Source of the DNA: Mycobacterium aquaticum
GTDB lineage: Bacteria; Actinomycetota; Actinomycetes; Mycobacteriales; Mycobacteriaceae
Length of the DNA stretch: 64,000 bases
NCBI RefSeq assembly: GCF_002086485.1
Contig: NZ_MVHF01000031.1
Location: forward strand, 28,954-92,953
Direction of reading: 5' to 3'
A program made the translations under genes and the position numbers. The first letter of the stretch is position 1. The number at the start of each line of letters is the position of its first letter. Under the pieces are notes generated by a model that did no database searches, was not told where the DNA came from, and was given only the letters and a program-made list of their open reading frames with translations. Shown in pieces: positions 16,625-25,709 of this stretch.

Positions 16625-16948
16625 TCAGCCCGGCGCCTGAGTGCAGTACGTGCTGCGCGCCGCGCGGACGGCGACGGCCGCCTGATCCGGGGTCGCGCCG
16701 TACTGCCCCACCATCGCGTCGATCGCATCCTGGGTGTGCTGCCCGGTATAGAGCAGCCTGCAGATCTGTCGGCCGGCCATCAACAGCTGATCGTCGTCGC
16801 CGGGGAAGACCCCTCGGGTGGCGTTCAGATAGCGGTAGTCGACGTCCGTCAGCGGGATGGGCCACGCTCCCGCCGTCGCACCGGTGGCACTCAGCAACGC
16901 TCCGGCCGCCAGCACGGCAGCACCAATTCGGACAATTCCCCTCGTCAT
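16625..16948 (-). CDS. Secreted DUF732 protein
   Basis: 107 residues from the ATG at 16948 (MTRGIVRIGAAVLAAG...), with a Sec signal peptide ending near ATAGA and a small mature helical domain containing two cysteines (QICRLLYTG, STYCTQAPG), as in mycobacterial DUF732 exported proteins. Function unknown. The open frame continues upstream to 17026, but the internal ATG gives the signal peptide at the N-terminus. It is divergent from the Emb-like gene. Confidence 0.8.
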   Translation of the reverse strand: MTRGIVRIGAAVLAAGALLSATGATAGAWPIPLTDVDYRYLNATRGVFPGDDDQLLMAGRQICRLLYTGQHTQDAIDAMVGQYGATPDQAAVAVRAARSTYCTQAPG

Positions 16949-17041
16949 GGCGATCAGGTTAGGGTTCCGGAGCTCAGCCCCGCAATCATTCGGCCGATTT
17001 GACCGCAAACACCGGCCAGATCTCATCGGCCGCGCCTCGCC

Positions 17042-17068
17042 TTGACCGTAACAGTTGTTTCATATATT
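17042..17068 (+). promoter_or_regulatory. Candidate promoter of the Emb-like gene
   Basis: TTGACC (17042-17047) and TATATT (17063-17068) are separated by 15 bases, about 30 bases before the GTG at 17098. The spacing is short, so support is moderate. Confidence 0.35.
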
Positions 17069-17097
17069 GGTTGTGCAATGGGCGGGAACATCATTCA

Positions 17098-20000
17098 GTG
17101 AAGGCGTGGCGCTGGGTAGCGATCGTCGCCGGCCTGATCGGTTTTGTGCTCAGTGCACTCACGCCCATCCTGCCGGTGGTGCAGACGACGGCGACACTGA
17201 ACTGGCCCCAGGACGGCCGGCTCGGCAACGTGACCGCGCCGCTGATCACGCTGACGCCGGTATCGCTGACAGCGACAGTGCCCTGCGCACTGGTGCAGCA
17301 GATGCCGGCCGACGGCGGCCTGATATTCGGCACCATTCCCGCCGACGGCAAAGACGCCGGTCTCAACGGGCTGTTCGCCACCGTCAGCAAGAACCGCGTC
17401 GACGTGCTGGTGCGCAATGTCGTGGTTGCCACCATCGCGCGCAGCGACGCGACGCACTGCAGTCGCATCGACATCACGTCGTCGCTCGACGGGACATTCG
17501 CCACCTTCGTCGGCCTCCCCGGCCCCGACGGTGCCGATCGACGGACCGGCTACGCCGACCCGAACCTGCGGCCACAGATCGTCGGCGTGTTCACCGATCT
17601 GAGTGGCCCTGCGCCGGAGGGGCTTTCGGTGTCGGCGACCATCGACACCCGCTACACCACCTCGCCCACGCCGCTGAAGCTCGCGGCGATGCTGATCGGG
17701 ATGACGGCCACCGTCATCGCACTCGTGGCACTGTGGCAGCTCGACCGGCTCGACGGTCGCCGGATGCAGCGGTGGATCCCCACCCGGTGGCGCACGTTCA
17801 CCTGGGTCGACGCAACCGTCATCGCGGTGTCGCTGTACTGGTACGTCGCGGGCGCGGGCGCCTCCGACGACGGCTATCAGATGCAGATGGCGCGCGTCGC
17901 CGGGCACGCCGGGTACATGTCGAACTACTTCCGATGGTTCGGCAGCCCCGAGGACCCGTTCGGCTGGTACTACAACCTGCTCTCCGTCATGACGCATGTC
18001 AGCGACATGAGCCTGTGGATTCGGTTGCCAGACCTGTTCTGCGCGTTGGTGTGCTGGCTGCTGCTGTCCCGGGAGGTCTTGCCGCGCCTGGGACCCGCGG
18101 TGGCGGCGAGCAGACCGGCGCTGTGGGCCGCGGCGTTCGTGTTGATCGCCGCGTGGATGCCGTTCAACAACGGTCTACGGCCAGAAGGCCAGATCGCGGC
18201 CGGCGCACTGATCACCTACGTCCTCATCGAACGGGCCATCATCTCCAGCCGGGTCACCCCAGCGGCGTTGGCGGTCGTGACGGCCGCCTTCACCCTCGGG
18301 ATCCAGCCGACCGGACTGATCGCGGTCGCAGCGCTGGTCGCCGGCGGGCGTCCACTGTTGCGGATCTTCGTCGCCCGGCACCGGATGATCGGCACATGGC
18401 CACTGCTGGCACCCCTGCTGGCCGCCGGTTTCGTGGTCCTGACCGTAGTGTTCGCCGACCAGACGTTCGCCGCGGTGCTGGAGGCCACCCGGGTGCGCAC
18501 CGCGATCGGCCCCAGCCAGCCCTGGTACACCGAGAACCTGCGGTACTTCTACCTGGTGCTGCCGACCACCGACGGTGCTCTGTCACGACGGTTCGGCATC
18601 CTGATCACGATGGCGTGCCTGTTCCCGTCCATGGTGTTGTTCTTGCGCCGCAAGAAGATTCCCGGCATCGCGACAGGCCCCGCGTGGCGGTTGATGGGCA
18701 TCATCTTCGCGACCATCTTCTTCCTCACGTTCACGCCGACGAAGTGGATCCACCACTTCGGACTGTTCGCCGCGGTGGGTGCTGCGATGGCAGCGCTGGC
18801 CACGGTGCTGATGGGGCCGACGATCGTGCGATCGGCGCGCAACCGAATGGCCTTCCTCTCCGCCGTATTGTTCGTTGTGGCAATGTGTTTCGCGTCCACC
18901 AACGGCTGGTGGTATGTGTCGAGCTACGGCGTTCCATTCAACGACAGCACACCGCACCTGGGACCGGTCACCGTGAGCAGCGTGTTCTTCGGGCTCTTCC
19001 TCTTGACGGCGTTCTACGCCGCGCTGCTGCACATCATGCCGACGACGCGGCCCGAACGACGCTTCGTCCGCATGCTCACCACCGCGCCGGTGCCGATCGC
19101 CGCCGGGTTCATGGTGATCGTGTTCGTTGCCTCCCTGACCATCGGCATGGTCCGCGAATACCCGACATACTCCAACGGCTGGGCCAACATTCGAGAGCTC
19201 AGCGGAGGCTGCGGCCTGGCCGACGATGTGCTCGTCGAACCCGATCCGAACGTGGGATTCCTGACCCCCGAACCCGGCGGCTACGGCCCGCTGGGCCCGT
19301 TGGGCGGCGACGCCCCCGTCGGGTTCAGCCCCGGCGCATTGCCCGAACACATTGTGGCCGAGTCGGTCTGGCAGACCAATGCCCAACCCGGCACCGACTC
19401 CGACTGGAGGGCAGCACCCCCGCTGCCCTACGGCCTGGATCCGGCACGCGTTCCGGTGCTGGGCAGCTTCACCGTCGGGCCGCAACAACCCAGCACGTTG
19501 ACCTCGGCGTGGTACCGCCTACCTGCCGCCGACGACGCACACCCGCTCGTGGTGGTGACCGCCGCGGGGACCATCACCGGCAACAGCGTGCTCTACGGCC
19601 ACACCGAAGCCCAAACCGTCGCACTGGAATACGGACGCGTCGGCCCCGAAGGGAAACCCCTGCCTGCCGGACGGCTGACGCCGTACGACATTGGTCCCCA
19701 ACCGTCTTGGCGATCCCTACGGTTCCCGCGGGCGCAGATTCCGGCCGACGCAGATTATGTGCGCGTGATCGCCGACGATCGCTCGCTGAATCCCGGCGAC
19801 TGGGTTGCCGTCACCCCGCCCCGGGTGCCCGAATTACGGTCGCTGCAGGAATATCTGGGCTCCACTCAACCGATCCTGCTCGACTGGATGGTGGGCCTGG
19901 TGTTCCCCTGCCAGCACCCGATGCTGCATGCCGACGGAGTGACCGAGGTACCGAGATACCGCATCTCACCGGACTATCCGGCCAAGCTGCAGAACCCCGA

Positions 20001-20220
20001 CACCTGGCAGGAAGGCCGCAACGGCGGGCTGCTCGGCATCTCGGATGTGCTGTTGCGCGCCCACGTCATGCCCACCTACCTGTCCCGTGACTGGGGCCGC
20101 GACTGGGGATCGCTGCGCAAGTTCGACACCGTCGTCGACGCCCAGCAAGCCCGCATCGACCTCGGCACCGCCACCCGGTCCGGGCTGTGGTCGCCCGGGC
20201 CGGTCCGGATCGAACCCTAG
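17098..20220 (+). CDS. Arabinosyltransferase of the EmbA/B/C family (stand-alone paralogue)
   Basis: About 1040 residues from the GTG at 17098. It is a GT-C membrane transferase with an N-terminal helix, a periplasmic domain, a multi-helix core and a C-terminal carbohydrate-binding domain. The catalytic GASDDGYQMQMARVAG has its Asp pair at 257-258, and the block AGYMSNYFRWFGSPEDPFGWYY matches the EmbB ethambutol-resistance region (EmbB Met306 is the Met in AGYMSNYF). Emb enzymes add D-arabinofuranose from decaprenyl-phospho-arabinose to arabinogalactan or lipoarabinomannan. Here it is alone: no embA or embC neighbour, no aft or ubiA genes, so it is outside the usual emb cluster. It lies between inverted palindromic repeats. 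Confidence 0.92.
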   Translation: MKAWRWVAIVAGLIGFVLSALTPILPVVQTTATLNWPQDGRLGNVTAPLITLTPVSLTATVPCALVQQMPADGGLIFGTIPADGKDAGLNGLFATVSKNRVDVLVRNVVVATIARSDATHCSRIDITSSLDGTFATFVGLPGPDGADRRTGYADPNLRPQIVGVFTDLSGPAPEGLSVSATIDTRYTTSPTPLKLAAMLIGMTATVIALVALWQLDRLDGRRMQRWIPTRWRTFTWVDATVIAVSLYWYVAGAGASDDGYQMQMARVAGHAGYMSNYFRWFGSPEDPFGWYYNLLSVMTHVSDMSLWIRLPDLFCALVCWLLLSREVLPRLGPAVAASRPALWAAAFVLIAAWMPFNNGLRPEGQIAAGALITYVLIERAIISSRVTPAALAVVTAAFTLGIQPTGLIAVAALVAGGRPLLRIFVARHRMIGTWPLLAPLLAAGFVVLTVVFADQTFAAVLEATRVRTAIGPSQPWYTENLRYFYLVLPTTDGALSRRFGILITMACLFPSMVLFLRRKKIPGIATGPAWRLMGIIFATIFFLTFTPTKWIHHFGLFAAVGAAMAALATVLMGPTIVRSARNRMAFLSAVLFVVAMCFASTNGWWYVSSYGVPFNDSTPHLGPVTVSSVFFGLFLLTAFYAALLHIMPTTRPERRFVRMLTTAPVPIAAGFMVIVFVASLTIGMVREYPTYSNGWANIRELSGGCGLADDVLVEPDPNVGFLTPEPGGYGPLGPLGGDAPVGFSPGALPEHIVAESVWQTNAQPGTDSDWRAAPPLPYGLDPARVPVLGSFTVGPQQPSTLTSAWYRLPAADDAHPLVVVTAAGTITGNSVLYGHTEAQTVALEYGRVGPEGKPLPAGRLTPYDIGPQPSWRSLRFPRAQIPADADYVRVIADDRSLNPGDWVAVTPPRVPELRSLQEYLGSTQPILLDWMVGLVFPCQHPMLHADGVTEVPRYRISPDYPAKLQNPDTWQEGRNGGLLGISDVLLRAHVMPTYLSRDWGRDWGSLRKFDTVVDAQQARIDLGTATRSGLWSPGPVRIEP

Positions 20221-20242
20221 CCCTCTGACTTCGGACGCCGAA

Positions 20243-20291
20243 TGGCCAGTTACTGCACGGTTTTTCATGATTTTGCGTGCACAACTGGCCA
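20243..20291. repeat. Palindromic repeat, second family, copy B (inverted relative to copy A)
   Basis: TGGCCAGTTACTGCACG pairs with CGTGCACAACTGGCCA across a 16-base loop. It sits between the convergent Emb-like gene (stop 20220) and YoaK gene (stop 20310) and could terminate both transcripts. Confidence 0.88.
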
Positions 20292-20309
20292 CTCGCCGGA
20301 AAACGGGTC

Positions 20310-20978
20310 TTAAGAGCCGAACCGGAAGATCGCCGCACTCGCGGCAATCACCAACGCCGCCAACGCGATCACCGGCGCCACCGTGAAGAGCGTCAGCGAT
20401 GCACCGACCATGGCGCCGGCCATCATGGTGGCCACCACGCCATAGCGCAGCTTCTCCCGGTCGCCGGTACCGCCGGCCAATCTACTGTCGAGCCCGATGC
20501 CCACGATCGTCTGTGTGAGCACGGTGGTGCTGAGTTCCTGGATGCCGAACTGCCGCGCGGTGGCGTTCTGGATACCGAAGGTGATCGCCAGCCCCGAGAT
20601 GAGAATCAGCTTGCGGTTGTCCTGGTAGTCGAGCACGCCGGCGCCGGCGAGGACCGAAAGTGTCAGCAGCATGAGCACTTCCACCGAATGCGTGACGGTC
20701 AGCCATCGCCTCGGATTGCCCTGCAGGTGACGTGCGAACCGGCCACCCACCACGGTGCCCGCGACGAAGCTGACGAACGCGACGACGGCCGCCGCCAGGT
20801 CCACGCCCGAATGCGGCACCAACCAGAAGCCCAGGAAGATCACGTTGCCGGTCATGTTCGCGACGAACACATGGCCGAGCACCAGCACACTGATCGCGTC
20901 GACGATGCCGGTCGCGAAGGTCAGCAGCAGTAGCGCGGTGACGGTCAGCCGGTGCGATACCGGTGACTGGATGCCCAT
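20310..20978 (-). CDS. YoaK family (DUF1275) membrane protein
   Basis: 222 residues with about six predicted membrane helices and the DUF1275 signatures DAISVLVLGHVFVANMTGN near the N-terminus and FGIQNATARQFGIQELSTTVLT in the second half. The internal two-fold pattern is typical of the family. Function unknown; transport is often assumed. It follows the mce1 operon on the same strand with a 16-base gap and may be read from it. Confidence 0.85.
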   Translation of the reverse strand: MGIQSPVSHRLTVTALLLLTFATGIVDAISVLVLGHVFVANMTGNVIFLGFWLVPHSGVDLAAAVVAFVSFVAGTVVGGRFARHLQGNPRRWLTVTHSVEVLMLLTLSVLAGAGVLDYQDNRKLILISGLAITFGIQNATARQFGIQELSTTVLTQTIVGIGLDSRLAGGTGDREKLRYGVVATMMAGAMVGASLTLFTVAPVIALAALVIAASAAIFRFGS

Positions 20979-20994
20979 CGCCCGAGGTTCCGGG

Positions 20995-21981
20995 TTACAG
21001 CTGCGGTGACAGATCCAGTTTGGTCAGTGCGGGCATTTGCGTTATCCGCCAATTACTTCCGTCCCGCTTGAGCGTCACCCGGTAGGACAGATAGCGCAGT
21101 GACGGGATGTTCTTGGTGACCGGGCTCGTCGACACCGAGTTGGTGTAAACGATCGCAGTGGCCTCGTTGGGTCCGATGCTCTCCACCGCCGTGCCCATCA
21201 CCTGCGTGTTGCTGGAGACCTGCGCCTGCTTGTTGGTCGGCACGATCGAGTCGACGAAGGTCCGATACTGCGCGGCGAAATCACCCGACAGGTACTGCGA
21301 CGCACGCTGCGGCAGCGAGTCGATGTTGTCAGGCGTGTACGTCCACAGCGTGGTGATCGCGTTAGCCGAGGTCTCTGCGACCTTCAGCTTGGTCGCGACG
21401 AGGGCTTGGTCAGCAAGGTACGGCTGCACCATCGCTCCCGCGAACGCCCCCGCCGCCACGAACAACGCCGCGGCGCCTGCCGCCACGTACGTCAATCGCT
21501 TCCCGGCCGGCCGGAACGGGACCATGACAGTCTCGACGGTCTCATCCTCGGAGGCCGCTGAGTCCTCGGATTCCGCTGAGTCCTCGGAGGCCGCTGAGTC
21601 CTCGGATTCGGTTGATTCCTCGGATTCGGCAGATTCGTCGGCAGATTCGTCCGCGACGGGTTCCTCCACAACCTCGTCCGCGACGGGCTCAACAACCTCG
21701 TCGTCCTCATCCGCGGGCTCCGCCACGTCGGCCGTCTCGTCACTGACCGCCTCCCCGCGGCGCCCCTTGCCGACCGGAGTCCGTGGCTTGGGCCGCGCTT
21801 CCGGCGACGGCGTGCTCGTCGAGCTCTGCTCAGCCGACGACTCGTCGCCCGCCGTCTCATCAGGCGACGCCTTGGGCTTGCGCTGCCACGGCATCCGACG
21901 ACGGCGCCGCTGGGCGGCCGAGCCCTCCGGGCTCGATGTCTCGGTGGTCAGATCACCTGATTCAGTTGGCTGATCTTCCAC
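20995..21981 (-). CDS. Mce1-associated membrane protein (Rv0178-like)
   Basis: About 328 residues. The start is GTG at 21981, picked because GAGAGGGA lies just upstream; the open frame reaches 22014. A long N-terminal cytosolic part is strongly acidic and repetitive (SEDSAASEDSAESEDS-type repeats), followed by one membrane helix (TYVAAGAAALFVAAGAFAG) and an extracytoplasmic Mas/VirB8-like domain. Rv0175-Rv0178 proteins stabilise and assist the Mce1 fatty-acid importer. It is the last gene of the mce1 operon here and overlaps its upstream neighbour. Confidence 0.87.
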   Translation of the reverse strand: MEDQPTESGDLTTETSSPEGSAAQRRRRRMPWQRKPKASPDETAGDESSAEQSSTSTPSPEARPKPRTPVGKGRRGEAVSDETADVAEPADEDDEVVEPVADEVVEEPVADESADESAESEESTESEDSAASEDSAESEDSAASEDETVETVMVPFRPAGKRLTYVAAGAAALFVAAGAFAGAMVQPYLADQALVATKLKVAETSANAITTLWTYTPDNIDSLPQRASQYLSGDFAAQYRTFVDSIVPTNKQAQVSSNTQVMGTAVESIGPNEATAIVYTNSVSTSPVTKNIPSLRYLSYRVTLKRDGSNWRITQMPALTKLDLSPQL

Positions 21982-22499
21982 TGCTGTCCCTCTCGAATCG
22001 TCGTGACCACCCACCGGGCGCCACTTGCAATCGTTGACTTGCCGTCCGGTGACCGCGTGCTGGTCTTGACGGCGATCAACACGTCAGCGCTGCCATTGTC
22101 GTTCCAGCGTTGGATGCCCGCGTCCTCCACGGTGCCCTCCGTCGGCTCGGCACGAGCCACCTGGACGACGATCTCGTTCTCTTTGTCCTTGAACATCTTC
22201 GCGAAGTCGCCGGTGCCCTGTGCCGCGATACGGTCGGCGTAGTCATTGGCGTGGTACGGATCGATCGTCGTGTACATCGTCATGAACTCACGCACATATC
22301 CGAGTGCCGCGGCGTCCTTGCCCTTCACCCGGTCGCCGGACACATGGCGTACCAGCATGACGGTGCCGCCGGCGATGGCCGCCGCGACCAGCACCGCCGA
22401 CAGCACGGCCACCAACGGCAGCCCCCACCGCTTGGGCGGTTTCGGTTGCACGGCAAAGTAATCCGGCTCTGACGTGTCGATCCTGCGGCGTGGGCTCAT
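21948..22499 (-). CDS. Mce1-associated membrane protein (Rv0177-like)
   Basis: 183 residues from the ATG at 22499, whose codon overlaps the TGA of the upstream gene (ATGA). A short Pro/Lys-rich cytosolic head, one membrane helix (WGLPLVAVLSAVLVAAAIAG) and an external domain of the Mas type ending WVVTTIREGQQWKISQLNQVI. The fold recalls VirB8/NTF2-like assembly factors. It is part of the mce1 operon. Confidence 0.87.
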   Translation of the reverse strand: MSPRRRIDTSEPDYFAVQPKPPKRWGLPLVAVLSAVLVAAAIAGGTVMLVRHVSGDRVKGKDAAALGYVREFMTMYTTIDPYHANDYADRIAAQGTGDFAKMFKDKENEIVVQVARAEPTEGTVEDAGIQRWNDNGSADVLIAVKTSTRSPDGKSTIASGARWVVTTIREGQQWKISQLNQVI

Positions 22500-23491
22500 T
22501 GTCCCGCCCCGCTCATCTGTGGCTTGGTGAGCACGGTCAGGTTGTCCACGCGCCACTGCCCGTCGATCTTGTGAAAGTCCACCCGCACGGTTGCGGTGAG
22601 GAACTTGAGGTTCTTCGGATCGATGCCGCGCTGGCCCTGCAGCGCCAGCAACATGGTCCCCTCGGTTTTGCTCGACTCGGGCAACACCGCGCTACTCACG
22701 GCCCAGTATTCGTTGGTGTTGGGCCCGGCTTTGCGGACGGCCGCCTGCTGCACCACGAGCTGCGGACGGTAGTTGTCGGTGGTCAGGTTGAGCGCCTTGG
22801 CGAAATCCTGGTCCATGGAGTCCACGCCGTAGCTCAGCAGTTGTTCGACGATCCGCGGGCCCTGATCGGCCAGCTGGGCCCGGGCCTGCTCGACCGCGAG
22901 TTCCTGGCGGTACGAGCCGAAATATCCCAGCCCCACCGCAGCTGCAGACACCAGCACGCCTGCCAGCAGAACGATCGCGGCCCGGCGCCGGACATCGCGC
23001 ACACCTTCGTCAGGCACACCGACACGGTGGACCTCTGTGCGGACCAGCAGATCGGCGAACGTTCGCTTACGGCTGTCCCACAACGGCCACAACCAGCCGA
23101 TACACACCGCAGCAGTGTCCACCAGATGGGCGAGCTCACGCAGCGTCAACCGCACCAGTCCGGCCTCACCGCCATCGGCAGTCGTCACGCGGATGCCGGT
23201 CACTGCCCGCCCCACGGTCCAGCCGGTTTTGGTGGGCAGCGCGACGCGGTTGACCAGCATTGCGATCATCACCACGACGGCCACGCCGGCGTACACCCAC
23301 CACAGCCAGCCGTAGGTCGGCGCCGCGAAGGCCAGCACAGCCAGCGTCGCGATCACACCGACCCCCAGCAGCACATCGATCGCGAACGCTCCTGCGCGCA
23401 GCGGCCATGACGCCGGCTGCGGCTCCGGGGCGCCGTCCGCAGCCGGCGAGTCGACGGTGTCCGACGAAGGGGTGTCCAACACGGCCGTCAC
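22496..23491 (-). CDS. RDD-domain Mce1-associated membrane protein (Rv0176-like)
   Basis: 331 residues. The N-terminal half is an RDD membrane domain (LRAGAFAIDVLLGVGVIATLAV, then GWTVGRAVTGIRV and DSRKRTFADLLVRTEV); a further helix leads to an external Mas-type domain. This RDD plus Mas fusion is characteristic of Rv0176. It overlaps both neighbours by a few bases, consistent with coupled translation in the mce1 operon. Confidence 0.88.
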   Translation of the reverse strand: MTAVLDTPSSDTVDSPAADGAPEPQPASWPLRAGAFAIDVLLGVGVIATLAVLAFAAPTYGWLWWVYAGVAVVVMIAMLVNRVALPTKTGWTVGRAVTGIRVTTADGGEAGLVRLTLRELAHLVDTAAVCIGWLWPLWDSRKRTFADLLVRTEVHRVGVPDEGVRDVRRRAAIVLLAGVLVSAAAVGLGYFGSYRQELAVEQARAQLADQGPRIVEQLLSYGVDSMDQDFAKALNLTTDNYRPQLVVQQAAVRKAGPNTNEYWAVSSAVLPESSKTEGTMLLALQGQRGIDPKNLKFLTATVRVDFHKIDGQWRVDNLTVLTKPQMSGAGQ

Positions 23492-24177
23492 GAGGTGACC
23501 TGGTCGAGCCTGGCCACCTTGTAGACACCGTCGTCAAGTGCCATCTTCACCCGCAGCCGGTAGCCCTGCTCCTCGTTGGACTTCTCGGTGTTGCTGACGA
23601 CGACACGGACCGCGACCAACAGATCCATCGAACCGTCGTCGTTGTGCTTCTCCACCGCGGCACGCATATCGGACACCTGCACCTTGACGTTCGCCGCCTG
23701 GTAGGCCTCCATCAGCATGCTGCTGTACAGCACTGACTGGGCACCGAAATCACCGGTCGAACATTCGATGATCTTGGTCTGCGCCGCCGTCATGGCCGCC
23801 GTGTCGGGTGCCTGCGTGGCCGTCACACAATCTTTGGCCGCCTGCAGCGCGGAAGCCTCGTCGCGGGCGATCTGCTCGCTCTCGGCGTGCGACCGCAGGG
23901 CGAGGTAACCGCCGGTCCCGGCCAGCGCGGTCAGGACGAGCAGACCTGCACTGATCGCGGCCATCGCGCCCCGGCCCAGCCGGGACAGACGCCGCTCGAC
24001 GTCGGAACTCGACTCGGCTTCCGGCTCGTCCGCACCCTCCGCAGCTTCCGGCTCGCTGGAATGCTCGACATCCTGCTCACTGGAGTGCTCTACGGCCTCC
24101 TCGGGGCGAGATTCTGGGTGTTCGGGGTCCTGCTGGTCGGCGAGGTTCAGCCGGCTGGTGCCAGCATCTCCTTCCAT
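23488..24177 (-). CDS. Mce1-associated membrane protein (Rv0175-like)
   Basis: 229 residues: an acidic N-terminal region (Glu/Ser-rich, about residues 15-60), one membrane helix (GAMAAISAGLLVLTALAG) and an external Mas domain with two cysteines (DCVTATQ, IIECSTG). The start overlaps the end of mce1F by 31 bases. It is the first of four Mce-associated genes after mce1F, in the same order as Rv0175-0178. Confidence 0.87.
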   Translation of the reverse strand: MEGDAGTSRLNLADQQDPEHPESRPEEAVEHSSEQDVEHSSEPEAAEGADEPEAESSSDVERRLSRLGRGAMAAISAGLLVLTALAGTGGYLALRSHAESEQIARDEASALQAAKDCVTATQAPDTAAMTAAQTKIIECSTGDFGAQSVLYSSMLMEAYQAANVKVQVSDMRAAVEKHNDDGSMDLLVAVRVVVSNTEKSNEEQGYRLRVKMALDDGVYKVARLDQVTS

Positions 24178-25706
24178 CCGTCATCTCCTGGTTTATTCGA
24201 GTTGGTGACGGAGTACTTCACACCGCCTGGACCGACCACCTCGCCGCTTGACGGGCTATAGGTCGCGGTCGAACCTGCTGCCGGAGTGTAGATGCAGGGG
24301 TTCGGCTGCTGTCCACTGCAACTGACGCTACCGCCTCGCGGTGCGGTCAGCGGATCGCTGGTCGGAGCCGATCCGCCCACTTCAGGCGGTGGCAACATAC
24401 TCGCAGGCAACGGGTTCAACCCGGTGTTGACCGAGGGCGCGGGGATCACCCGGCCAGGGTCCACAGGTTGATCGCATCGCGCGGCCGGGGCCGGGCAGTT
24501 GCGGATCTGGTTCGGGTCGCCGTACCACGGGTTGGTGCCCAGCGGGACGTACGGCTCGTTGCTGCGGCATTCGATCGGGGTGGCGGCCCGCTTGCCCGGA
24601 ACGTCGGCACACGGGTAGTTACGGGCACCGCGGACGGCGTTCTGCGCGTCCTTGGGGATCTTGCAGTACAGGCCCGACGGCAGCGGCGCCGTCGTGGTGT
24701 CGGCGGGCGCCCGCCATTGCGACGCCGGCAGGAAGCCGGTGAGGCACGGCGGCGGCATGTTGATACCGAGGCCGAAGTGCAGCAGGCCCTCGGGGGCGAA
24801 GATGGTCGCGGTCTGCGCGATCGCGGCACCCTGAGGGAGGACCACCAGCACCTGCTCGACGTTCTTGTTGTAGCGCTTGAGCATGTCGATGACGATCTCG
24901 AGGTTCGCCAGTGTCTGCGGTAGCGACTCCCGGACGTCGCTGAACACCGCGTTCAACTGATCGGCCGTCGGTGCGGCCTGCTCGATGCTGCTCCGCAGTG
25001 CCGCATCGTTCTGGGCGGTCTGGGCCGAGATGGTGTTCAGGTTCCTCGCCCAGCGCGAGATCGCGTCACCCGAATTCACCTGGCTGTCGATGATCGGCCC
25101 GGAGTTGGTGACGATGTCGTTCACCGGGTCGAGGTTGTCCTTGAAGTCGCTCGCGATGGACTGCGTCGAATCGACCAGGCGCTGCAGTGACGGACCAAGG
25201 CCGCCAACCGCTTTCGCGGTCTCGTCGAGCAGAACCCCGATCTTCTCCTTCGGCAGCACCGACAGTCCGTGCTCGGCGGCGTCCAGAGCGGGCCCCACCT
25301 CGGAAGGCACGGAGCCCTTGGTGATGGTGTCGCCCGAGGCGAAGTAGGCCTTCGACTCCCCGGGGGAGATCAGGTCGATGAACTGCTCACCGACCGCCGA
25401 CACCGAGTGCACGTTGGCCGTGGCGTCGGTGGGGATCTTGTACCGGTTGTAGATGTTCATCTGGATCCGGGCACCGGTCTCGGTGGGCTCCACCGAGGTG
25501 ACCTTTCCAATGGTGGTGCCGCGGTAGGTGACGTTGGCCGTCTTGTACAGGCCCGCCGAGTTCGGCAACTCAGCGTTGAGGTTGTACATCCCCACGCCTG
25601 CCCACGTGGGCAGACGCAGGAACACCAGACCGAGCACCACCAGCGCGACCAGCGTCAGCGTCAGGAAGATGACGAGCTGCATCTTGATGAAGCGGGTCAG
25701 CAGCAT
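24147..25706 (-). CDS. mce1F: Mce1F substrate-binding subunit
   Basis: 519 residues with an N-terminal membrane anchor (MQLVIFLTLTLVALVVLGLVF), the MlaD/Mce domain (YKTANVTYRGTTIGKVTSVEPTETG), a long helical Mce region, and a Cys/Pro-rich C-terminal tail. Six different Mce proteins form the tunnel that carries lipids from the outer envelope to the YrbE permease; Mce1 imports long-chain fatty acids. Gene order identifies this as the F subunit. Confidence 0.93.
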   Translation of the reverse strand: MLLTRFIKMQLVIFLTLTLVALVVLGLVFLRLPTWAGVGMYNLNAELPNSAGLYKTANVTYRGTTIGKVTSVEPTETGARIQMNIYNRYKIPTDATANVHSVSAVGEQFIDLISPGESKAYFASGDTITKGSVPSEVGPALDAAEHGLSVLPKEKIGVLLDETAKAVGGLGPSLQRLVDSTQSIASDFKDNLDPVNDIVTNSGPIIDSQVNSGDAISRWARNLNTISAQTAQNDAALRSSIEQAAPTADQLNAVFSDVRESLPQTLANLEIVIDMLKRYNKNVEQVLVVLPQGAAIAQTATIFAPEGLLHFGLGINMPPPCLTGFLPASQWRAPADTTTAPLPSGLYCKIPKDAQNAVRGARNYPCADVPGKRAATPIECRSNEPYVPLGTNPWYGDPNQIRNCPAPAARCDQPVDPGRVIPAPSVNTGLNPLPASMLPPPEVGGSAPTSDPLTAPRGGSVSCSGQQPNPCIYTPAAGSTATYSPSSGEVVGPGGVKYSVTNSNKPGDDGWKEMLAPAG

Positions 25707-25709
25707 CTT

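Noticed and set aside
17055..20090. 1011-codon plus-strand frame inside the Emb-like gene
   Set aside because: Arg/Pro/Ala-rich out-of-frame translation of a clearly coding gene; no motif.
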